Source of the DNA: Treponema sp.
GTDB lineage: Bacteria; Spirochaetota; Spirochaetia; Treponematales; Breznakiellaceae
DNA length: 18,424 nucleotides
NCBI GenBank assembly: GCA_031277045.1
Contig: JAISLX010000091.1
Coordinates: forward strand, 1-18,424
Direction: 5' to 3'
Each line of letters starts with the position of its first letter. Position 1 is the first letter of the stretch. The position numbers and the translations under genes are program-made. Positions 6,052 through 12,126 of the stretch are shown in pieces. The notes beneath the pieces are model-generated. The model searched no databases, had not been told where the DNA came from, and saw nothing but the letters and a program-made list of their open reading frames with translations.

Positions 6052-6080
6052 TTGACTCAGGCAGGTTTAATTCCTATAAT
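6052..6080 (+). promoter_or_regulatory. Promoter of the dehydrogenase gene
   Basis: TTGACT (6052-6057), a 17-base spacer, then a perfect TATAAT (6075-6080). Transcription would start near 6087, leaving a leader of about 83 bases that contains a GC-rich hairpin near 6129-6147 and ends in a GAGGAG ribosome site. This is the strongest promoter in the window. Confidence 0.85.
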
Positions 6081-6101
6081 TTCTACTAAAATCATAGGAT
6101 T
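6070..6101. promoter_or_regulatory. Operator-like palindrome over the -10 box
   Basis: CCTATAATTT (6073-6082) and AAATCATAGG (6089-6098) form a 10-bp inverted repeat with one mismatch and a 6-base centre. Two of the next three flanking pairs also match. It covers the -10 box and start site, the place where a dimeric repressor would block transcription. The regulator is unknown. Confidence 0.55.
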
Positions 6102-6169
6102 TGAAAACCGCCAGTTTTTTAAACCAGGGCCGCGGGAAAGTCCCGGCACAAACGATGAGGAGCAGATAG

Positions 6170-7294
6170 ATGGAACACATACGGGTCCAGCCGGGACCGT
6201 TCAATTATTATTCCTATCCCGGGGCCCTGGAGGGACTGGAGAGGCTTTTCCCCGCGGAAACCCTGGAAAAAGCCTTTTTCCTCCACGGGAAGCGGGCCCT
6301 GGCGGCGGCGGAGCCCTATTTGCCCTCTTGCCTTGCCCGGCTTGGACCGGACCGCCGCTTCCTCTTTTCCGGGCATTGCAGCCATGAACTGGTGGACAGC
6401 CTGGCCTCCCGCCTGGGCGGACCTGAGGAAACCCGCCTCGTCATCGGTCTGGGCGGCGGTTCGGCCCTGGACACGGCAAAGGCGCTGGCAGTGAAGCTGG
6501 GTCTTCCGTTCGCGGCGATTCCCACGATAGCGGCTACCTGCGCCGCCGCTACGCCCCTTTCGGTGTGGTACACCCCGGAAGGTAAAGCCTTGGGCTTCGA
6601 AGTCTTTAACCGGGCGGCCGAGGCGGTACTGGTGGAGCCCCGCATCATCCTTGGTTCGCTCGCCGAATACCTTAAAGCGGGCCTTGCCGATACCCTGGCA
6701 AAATGGTACGAAGCCGAAATCCTTATCAACAGGGAAAAGGCCGCCGGCAATGCCGTCCCGTTGAGCGCCCGGCTGGGCGTAGGCGTAGCCGCAACGATCA
6801 AGGAAACGCTGGTGGAAAAGGGGAAAGCCGCGAAAACCGCCCAGGAAACCGGGGTAATCGGCCCGGAATTTGTCGATGTCGTAGACGCCGTCATCCTGGG
6901 CGGCAGTCTTGTCGGCGGCCTTGGCGAGAAGTACACCCGTATCGCCGCCGCCCACGCCATTCACAACGGCATTTCCGTGTTGAGCGAAACTCATCATATA
7001 CCCCACGGCATCAAAGTTGCCTACGGCCTGCTTGTTCAGGCGGCCCTTATGGAAGACGGTTCCCTCCAGGAACTTCTTCCCAAATTCCGGGAACTGGATC
7101 TGCCGCGGGGCCTTGAGGATCTGGGCCTTGATCCCGGCGATGAAAAAAAACTGCGGCGTTTTATCGCGGCAAGCCTTATCCCTTCAGAGTCGATCCATTA
7201 TCTGCCGTTCCCCGTAAATGAAGACCGCCTCCTGGGGGCAATTAAAACCGTGGAAGAACTGCGGCGTGTATCAACATACCCCGCCGCAGAGTAG
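6170..7294 (+). CDS. Glycerol dehydrogenase-like metal-dependent oxidoreductase
   Basis: A 374-residue member of the iron-containing alcohol dehydrogenase superfamily, closest in pattern to glycerol dehydrogenase GldA and its relative HcxA (YbdH), which reduces 2-oxo acids. Residues 92-103 (IGLGGGSALDTA) bind the NAD(P) pyrophosphate, and IPTIAATCAAATPLSVWYT (117-135) is the conserved substrate and nicotinamide region. Metal ligands are Asp174 (GLADTLAKW), a His in AHAIHNG (262/265) and His279 (HIPHG). It is a cytosolic enzyme; the exact substrate cannot be fixed from sequence, and glycerol-1-phosphate dehydrogenase is less likely. The start ATG 6170 follows GAGGAG with 7-bp spacing. It is expressed alone from its own promoter with an overlapping palindrome, which suggests regulated expression. 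Confidence 0.88.
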   Translation: MEHIRVQPGPFNYYSYPGALEGLERLFPAETLEKAFFLHGKRALAAAEPYLPSCLARLGPDRRFLFSGHCSHELVDSLASRLGGPEETRLVIGLGGGSALDTAKALAVKLGLPFAAIPTIAATCAAATPLSVWYTPEGKALGFEVFNRAAEAVLVEPRIILGSLAEYLKAGLADTLAKWYEAEILINREKAAGNAVPLSARLGVGVAATIKETLVEKGKAAKTAQETGVIGPEFVDVVDAVILGGSLVGGLGEKYTRIAAAHAIHNGISVLSETHHIPHGIKVAYGLLVQAALMEDGSLQELLPKFRELDLPRGLEDLGLDPGDEKKLRRFIAASLIPSESIHYLPFPVNEDRLLGAIKTVEELRRVSTYPAAE

Positions 7295-7323
7295 TGAAGC
7301 ATGTTGTTCTCACAAGGTATTTG

Positions 7324-7388
7324 TATTCGGGTTTAATACCTTTATGACCGCGGCAGAGCCGCGGGGTATTAAACCCTCAACACGAATA
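7324..7388. repeat. Nested palindromic intergenic repeat
   Basis: GGGTTTAATACC (7329-7340) and GGTATTAAACCC (7365-7376) are perfect 12-bp inverted arms. Inside them CCGCGGC (7348-7354) and GCCGCGG (7358-7364) form a 7-bp hairpin with loop AGA, and outside TATTCG and CGAATA also pair. It lies between the dehydrogenase and the ankyrin gene, ending just before the latter's ribosome site. There is no T-run, so it is better read as a dispersed repeat or mRNA structure than a classical terminator. Confidence 0.75.
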
Positions 7389-7404
7389 AAAAGGAGTTTA
7401 TAGT

Positions 7405-8373
7405 ATGGATAAGGTCTTCCTGAACGCCTGCAAGAACGGGCAGAAGGGCATTGTTGAAGCCTTTGTCAAAAAGGGCGGCGTCGACTTTAACAAACGCGAC
7501 ACGCTGGGTAACACCCCGCTTTTTTACGCCGCCGTCAGGGGCGCGCGGGATATTGTAAGGATACTGCTGGACAACGGGGCGGACGCTTCTTTGGCCAACA
7601 ACGAGAGTCTTACCCCTCTCCACGCTGTTTCCAAAAGCGGCAGCAAAGAGATTATGAAGCTGCTCCTCGACGCGGGGGCCGATCTCAACGCCACCGATAA
7701 ATCAGGCAAATCCCCGTTGATCTACACCCTGCAGGAAGGCCGCACCGAATCGGCTTCTTATTTGATCTCGCTGGGGGCCGATACAAAAATCAGGGACAAC
7801 GACGGGCACAGCGCTTTGGATTACGCCACCGCCCACGGCCTGCGGGACATTATCCCGCTTTTGGGCGGCGAAGGCGAAAACAAGGATGTTTCCGGCAACA
7901 CGCCCCTTCACCAGGCGGCGCACAACGGCCAGAGCGAGACGGTGGCGGCATTGCTTAAATCCGGCGCGGCGGTGGACGCGGTCAACGACGGCGGCGAAAC
8001 TCCGCTGATTCTCTCGTGCATGAACGGAAACCTGCAAGTCGCCCGGCTGCTGCTCGACGCCGGGGCCGACGCCAACCTGCGGCTTTTGAACGGTAATTCG
8101 CCGCTTCATTACGCGGCCGCGGGGGGGAACAAATTTTTGGGCCTGGCCTTGATCGAGAAGGGCGCGGATCTCAGTTTCCAGAACGAGGCCGGCGAATCGC
8201 CGCTGATCGTGGCGGCCATGCGCGGGCAGAATGATTTTTCCGCCCTGCTGATTGAAAAAGGCGCGGACCTGAACGCCCTGGACAACCTGGAGCACAGCGC
8301 CATGCATTACGCAGGCGAGGGCGGATATACCGAAATCGTAGAGCGGCTCATTACGGCAGGGGCCGAAAACTAA
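7405..8373 (+). CDS. Ankyrin-repeat protein
   Basis: A 322-residue protein made almost entirely of about ten ankyrin repeats of 33 residues, with consensus G-x-TPLH-x-A and LL-x-x-GAD seen at GNTPLFYAA, SLTPLHAV, GKSPLIYT, GHSALDYA, GNTPLHQAA, GETPLILS, GNSPLHYAA, GESPLIVAA and EHSAMHYA. The fifth unit is shortened, with an irregular GGEGENKDVS join. There is no signal peptide or membrane segment, so a cytoplasmic protein-binding scaffold is expected. The start ATG 7405 has AAGGAG with good spacing. Its stop overlaps the ribosome site of the following DUF1266 gene, so the two are almost certainly co-translated and may interact. The binding partner cannot be told from sequence. Confidence 0.93.
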   Translation: MDKVFLNACKNGQKGIVEAFVKKGGVDFNKRDTLGNTPLFYAAVRGARDIVRILLDNGADASLANNESLTPLHAVSKSGSKEIMKLLLDAGADLNATDKSGKSPLIYTLQEGRTESASYLISLGADTKIRDNDGHSALDYATAHGLRDIIPLLGGEGENKDVSGNTPLHQAAHNGQSETVAALLKSGAAVDAVNDGGETPLILSCMNGNLQVARLLLDAGADANLRLLNGNSPLHYAAAGGNKFLGLALIEKGADLSFQNEAGESPLIVAAMRGQNDFSALLIEKGADLNALDNLEHSAMHYAGEGGYTEIVERLITAGAEN

Positions 8374-8388
8374 AAAGGAGTTATGACG

Positions 8389-9201
8389 ATGAACCCACAA
8401 CAATTGGCGGAAGAAATGCAGCGGCTGCAAATGGAGTATGCCGCGAACCCAAGCCCGGAAAACCTGGCAAAAATGCAAGGCGAAATGATGCGGCTGCAAC
8501 AGGAAATGATATCCATGCAGGCGGCGGCGATGGATACAGCTTTTGGCGACGATGAAGAAGAAGAACTAAAAAAGTTTACGGAGGAACATCCGCCCGCGCC
8601 CGGCAAGGCGAAATATCTGCCCATCGGCGCGTTTCTGCTCACCATCAACGGCGAGCCCTGCGGGACCTTTGCCCTGATAGGCGACAAAGAAGAATGGCGG
8701 GAAGGGATTTCCGAAGGCTGGGACATTGCCGGCGTGGAGGCGGGCCGGGAGATGCTGAAATCCCTGCTGCGGGGCCGCCATTCCAGGGTGTTTGACGATG
8801 ATTACCGCAAATTCAAGGCGGGCAAGCCCCATAAATTGGATGAGGACAGCGTGGAGGCTTACAACGATATGCTGGAAACGCTGGGCGAGGATTTGCCCGC
8901 GCTGCTCTCCTACGCGAAAAACTGCAAGACCATCCTCGCGTGGGATTTGGAGAGGGCGGGGTATTTGGCGCGGATCTTTGCCCATTTGGGCTGGATATCC
9001 GAAAAAGAAAGCTTTGACTGGCTTAAAAAAACCGCCGCGCAAATCAAAGAATCCTTCGGCTGCTGGGAGGAATACGCGGTCTCCGTTATGGCCGGACGGG
9101 CTCTGCATTTTGAAGACGCCGATCCGGTTATCGGCGCGGCCTGCGAGTTGTTCGGCGATAAAAAAGAGCTTTTTGACAGTAACCCCGTTTCTGGTTTATA
9201 G
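8389..9201 (+). CDS. DUF1266-domain protein
   Basis: A 270-residue protein of unknown function. Residues 1-45 are a Met/Gln-rich amphipathic helix, probably a coiled coil (MQRLQMEYAANP, MMRLQQEMISMQ), followed by an acidic patch. A middle region (about 60-165) has a beta-rich start (LPIGAFLLTINGEPCGTFAL). Residues about 180-235 fit the DUF1266 pattern: AWDLERAGYLARIFAHLGWI, then EKESFDWLKKTAAQIKESFG with WEEYAVSVMAGRAL. The second Met (8389) is chosen because AAGGAG lies 8 bases upstream; the first Met (8383) is only 2 bases from it. It is cytoplasmic and tightly coupled to the ankyrin gene. DUF1266 proteins are often encoded near immunity-like or scaffold genes, but nothing here proves such a role. 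Confidence 0.82.
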   Translation: MNPQQLAEEMQRLQMEYAANPSPENLAKMQGEMMRLQQEMISMQAAAMDTAFGDDEEEELKKFTEEHPPAPGKAKYLPIGAFLLTINGEPCGTFALIGDKEEWREGISEGWDIAGVEAGREMLKSLLRGRHSRVFDDDYRKFKAGKPHKLDEDSVEAYNDMLETLGEDLPALLSYAKNCKTILAWDLERAGYLARIFAHLGWISEKESFDWLKKTAAQIKESFGCWEEYAVSVMAGRALHFEDADPVIGAACELFGDKKELFDSNPVSGL

Positions 9202-9264
9202 GCGGTAACAGGCTTCACATTCCGTTCCTTGCGTTTCCCCCTCTCTTTTTTTTCGCCGCTATAT

Positions 9265-9272
9265 GGTACTAT
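9265..9272 (+). promoter_or_regulatory. Extended -10 promoter of the MFS gene
   Basis: An extended -10 element, TACTAT (9267-9272) with a TGG-type lead, ends 7 bases before ATG 9280, so the mRNA would begin at the start codon. The region at -35 is only T-rich. There is no ribosome site between this box and the ATG, in keeping with a leaderless message. Confidence 0.5.
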
Positions 9273-9279
9273 TCCCGGC

Positions 9280-10494
9280 ATGTTGCAAGGCATCTACAGA
9301 GACAACGCAAAACAGGGCGCTTTTTTATGGGTACTGGCCCTTTCCGGGATCAGTTACGGGCTTTACCGGGGCGTACAGGACAACTTTCTGGCGGAAGTCG
9401 TTCATATATCCAAATTTGAACGGGGCATTGTGGAATTTTTCCGGGAAATTCCCGGATTGCTTGTGATCCTGATCCTGGCCGTCATGTACCGGTTTGCCGA
9501 AAGCCGGGTCTTCAAAATCGGAACGGCGATTATGCTGGCGGGCCTTCTGGGGCTTCTTTTCGGCCCGGCCGGCCCGGGACTGTTCGCAAAAACATCGGTG
9601 ATTTTCTTTATGGTGATCTTCAGCGCCGGGGAGCATATTATCATGCCGGTAAAGTCAACAATTTCGCTGGATTTGGCAAAGCCGTCGCAGGGCGGCGCTT
9701 CCCTGGGAGTTACCAACGCGCTGGATCAGCTGGGAAGAATTACCGGATACGTGATGGTTACAATCCTCTTTTTTATCTTTGGAAAAATCAATTTTTCAGG
9801 GATACCGCGCTACAGGGCGGTATTCGGGGTATCCGCGTTCCTTGTACTGGCCGCGGTTTTTGTTTCGCTGGCAATAAACGAAACCAAACTCAAGGCGCCG
9901 AGGCGGCGTTTTTATTTTCACAAAAAATTCCACAAATTCTATATGCTTGAGGTTTTTTACGGCGCGAGAAAGCAGATTTTTCTTACCTTCGCCCCCTATG
10001 TGCTTATCCTCCAGTACGGCGCCGACACCTCCGTTATCGCCCTGCTCTACGCGATCTGTTCGGGCGCGGGCTTTATCGCGAGTCCCCTCATCGGGAAGAT
10101 CATCGACAAGGTTGGTTACAAGTTTGTCATGGTTACCGATACCCTGATACTTGTCGTCGTCTGCTTTTTTTACGGCTTTTCGCACAGGCTGTTTCCGGAA
10201 AACATCGCCTACATTGTGGTCTGTATCAACTTTGTCTTTGACTCAATCATCTCTCTGGCAAGCATGGCGAGTAACGTGTATGTCAGGGATATAGCCTCAA
10301 GCCAGGAAGAGCTTACCGCCACGCTTTCCACGGGTATTTCGGTGAACCATCTTATCAGTATCGCGATAGCCCTTTTGGGCGGATGGATATGGGAACGTAC
10401 CGGCATCGAAGTGCTTTTTTCGCTTTCGGCGTTTTTGGGAATAATGAACAGCGTTTACGCGGCGACAATCAAAACGCGCCCCCGCGAAACATAG
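9280..10494 (+). CDS. Major facilitator superfamily transporter
   Basis: A 404-residue integral inner-membrane protein with about 12 hydrophobic helices in two halves, joined by a basic loop near 208-225 (KAPRRRFYFHKKFHKF). The second half has GKIIDKVGYKFVMVTD, which fits the cytoplasmic loop motif (G-x-x-x-D-x-x-G-x-K) of MFS carriers. The first half contains RGIVEFFREIPGLLVILI. The substrate cannot be inferred; an acidic/basic patch alone is not informative. The ATG at 9280 is preferred over an upstream Met (9229), whose extra residues would run through the presumed promoter. The gene follows DUF1266 after 78 bp and precedes hisH by 64 bp on the same strand, so read-through into the his genes is possible, but no functional link is evident. 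Confidence 0.88.
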   Translation: MLQGIYRDNAKQGAFLWVLALSGISYGLYRGVQDNFLAEVVHISKFERGIVEFFREIPGLLVILILAVMYRFAESRVFKIGTAIMLAGLLGLLFGPAGPGLFAKTSVIFFMVIFSAGEHIIMPVKSTISLDLAKPSQGGASLGVTNALDQLGRITGYVMVTILFFIFGKINFSGIPRYRAVFGVSAFLVLAAVFVSLAINETKLKAPRRRFYFHKKFHKFYMLEVFYGARKQIFLTFAPYVLILQYGADTSVIALLYAICSGAGFIASPLIGKIIDKVGYKFVMVTDTLILVVVCFFYGFSHRLFPENIAYIVVCINFVFDSIISLASMASNVYVRDIASSQEELTATLSTGISVNHLISIAIALLGGWIWERTGIEVLFSLSAFLGIMNSVYAATIKTRPRET

Positions 10495-10558
10495 GAAAAC
10501 AGGCGTAAGAAAACAGGCATCAAAAAAAGTATAAAAAACACAGGAAGGAGAAACGTGA

Positions 10559-11206
10559 ATGATAGGCGTGATTGATTACGGCGCGGGCAACCTCGGTTCG
10601 GTGATGAACGCTCTTGCCCGGCTGGGGCTTAAAGCCCGTTTCGCCGCCGGGCCGGAAGAGCTTTCCTGCGCGGCGGACGGCAGCTCCCGTGTTTTTGACC
10701 GTATCGTTTTTCCCGGCGACGGCCACTTTGCCACGGCAATGGAAAGCCTTGAAAAATCAGGCTATGCCCTGGCGTTGAAAGAGTGGATCGCCGCGGGAAG
10801 GCCTTTTTTGGGAATCTGCATCGGCCTCCAGCTTTTGTTTAACTATTCCGAGGAAGCGGGCTTTGCCGAAGGAACAGACAACAGCGCGGCGGTTAAAGGC
10901 CTGGGCGTCATAGCCGGAACGGTCAGGCGTTTCCCCGGCCGGAAGGTTCCGCAGATCGGCTGGAACCAGACCGCCGCCCGGCCCATGTCGCGGCTTTTTC
11001 GGGGCCTCCCCCAAAATTCGTTTTTCTACTACATACATTCATACTACGCCGCCCCCGAAGACGATTCCGTTACCGCCGCGGATGCGGACTATTACCTTAG
11101 TTATTGTTCCGCGGTGGAACGCGGCGCGCTCGCGGCGGTACAGTTTCACCCGGAGAAATCCGGCGCCGCCGGCCTCCGGCTTTTGGAAAATTGGGCCGCG
11201 GGATAA
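10559..11206 (+). CDS. hisH: Imidazole glycerol phosphate synthase, glutaminase subunit
   Basis: A 215-residue class I glutamine amidotransferase that supplies ammonia to HisF in step 5 of histidine synthesis. The triad is present: Cys87 in [10 protein letters not shown], His197 and Glu199 in QFHPEKSG. The N-terminus [12 protein letters not shown] and the oxyanion region FPGDGHF (usually PGVGAF, so Val is replaced by Asp) are typical. QIGWNQ and the FFYYIHSYY strand match the interface with HisF. ATG 10559 has GGAAGGAG with 8-base spacing. hisF begins 31 bp after the stop, so the two are co-transcribed and their products form a heterodimer. The upstream spacer has a short AT-rich stretch but no convincing promoter. 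Confidence 0.97.
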   Translation: MIGVIDYGAGNLGSVMNALARLGLKARFAAGPEELSCAADGSSRVFDRIVFPGDGHFATAMESLEKSGYALALKEWIAAGRPFLGICIGLQLLFNYSEEAGFAEGTDNSAAVKGLGVIAGTVRRFPGRKVPQIGWNQTAARPMSRLFRGLPQNSFFYYIHSYYAAPEDDSVTAADADYYLSYCSAVERGALAAVQFHPEKSGAAGLRLLENWAAG

Positions 11207-11237
11207 GAAAGCTGGAAAAGAGCTTAAAGGAGTATTT

Positions 11238-12029
11238 GTGCAGGCAAAACGCATTATCCCCTGTCTGGATGTTGACGACGGACGGGTGGTAAAAGGGATA
11301 AAGTTTAAGGGCATAAAGGACGCCGGCGATCCGGTAGAACTTGCCCGGCGCTATAATGAGGAAGGCGCCGATGAGTTAACCTTTCTTGACATAGGCGCTT
11401 CGTACAAAAGCCGGGCAACCCTGCTTGACGTGGTAGAGAAGGTTGCCGCGGAAGTGTTTATTCCGCTCTGTGTCGGCGGCGGCATTCGCAGCGTTGAGGA
11501 CATGAGGGACGCGATGAACGCCGGGGCGGACAAAGTTTCGGTGTGTACATCGGCGCTGCAAAGGCCCGAACTGCTTTCCGAAATGGCCCGGGCTTACGGA
11601 AGCCAGTGCGTGGTGCTTTCGATAGACGCCAAACGGGTACAGCCGGATGCCGCGCGCTGGCATGCCTATTCCCATGGCGGCAGAACCGATACCGGCCGCG
11701 ACGCCGTAGAATGGGCTGTCCGGGCGGTGGAGCTTGGCGCGGGAGAAATCCTTCTTAATTCCATCGACGCCGACGGAACTGGGGCGGGTTACGACCTTGA
11801 ACTTACGCGGACAATACTCGACGCGGTACCCGTGCCGGTAATCGCGTCGGGCGGCGCGGGAAACCTTGACCAGATTGCCGTTGTGCTTTTGCCGCCTGAA
11901 AAAGCGGTGAACGGCCTTTGGGGAAACGCCGACGCCGCCCTGGTTGCCTCCATGCTCCATTACGGCAAAACCACGATTGGGGATATAAAAAAACACGCCG
12001 AGTCAAAAGGAATCTGCGTGAGATGGTAG
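11238..12029 (+). CDS. hisF: Imidazole glycerol phosphate synthase, cyclase subunit
   Basis: A 263-residue (beta/alpha)8 barrel that turns PRFAR plus ammonia into imidazole-glycerol phosphate and AICAR. The start is GTG 11238 with AAAGGAG five bases upstream, giving the standard N-terminus [18 protein letters not shown]; the open frame extends further upstream, but that part overlaps hisH and is not HisF-like. Catalytic Asp11 and Asp130 are in place, with phosphate-binding [10 protein letters not shown] and [11 protein letters not shown]. Before the final [13 protein letters not shown] motif the protein has a slightly longer loop ([14 protein letters not shown]) than usual. The stop codon falls at the start of an odd repeat-flanked segment (12027-12121). 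Confidence 0.98.
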   Translation: MQAKRIIPCLDVDDGRVVKGIKFKGIKDAGDPVELARRYNEEGADELTFLDIGASYKSRATLLDVVEKVAAEVFIPLCVGGGIRSVEDMRDAMNAGADKVSVCTSALQRPELLSEMARAYGSQCVVLSIDAKRVQPDAARWHAYSHGGRTDTGRDAVEWAVRAVELGAGEILLNSIDADGTGAGYDLELTRTILDAVPVPVIASGGAGNLDQIAVVLLPPEKAVNGLWGNADAALVASMLHYGKTTIGDIKKHAESKGICVRW

Positions 12030-12121
12030 TGTTCTGTCCAAATCAAAGTGAAAAAAGAGAAATTCCGGCGCCGCTGTTTAGTGGGGCAGGCACACAGAAA
12101 CAGAACAATAGTGTTCCGCCC
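12027..12121. repeat. Repeat-flanked segment after hisF
   Basis: TAGTGTTCTGTCC (12027-12039) and TAGTGTTCCGCCC (12109-12121) are direct repeats matching at 11 of 13 bases. TGTTCTGT (12030-12037) and ACAGAACA (12100-12107) are perfect inverted repeats. The segment fills the space between the converging hisF and cyclase genes. It could be a remnant of a small non-autonomous element or simply a long stem shared by both transcripts; there is no T-run or transposase. Confidence 0.35.
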
Positions 12122-12126
12122 GCTGA

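Noticed and set aside
5971..6387. Open frame between aspS and the dehydrogenase
   Set aside because: It starts at the base after the aspS stop, crosses the dehydrogenase promoter and operator, and continues out of frame into that gene.
7324..7388. Riboswitch before the ankyrin gene
   Set aside because: The structure is a plain nested palindrome with no conserved aptamer bases that I recognise, and a related half-copy lies in gene-free DNA.
11082..11237. N-terminal extension of HisF
   Set aside because: The extra residues lie in DNA coding for HisH in another frame and in the hisH-hisF gap, and family members start at the GTG with AAAGGAG upstream.
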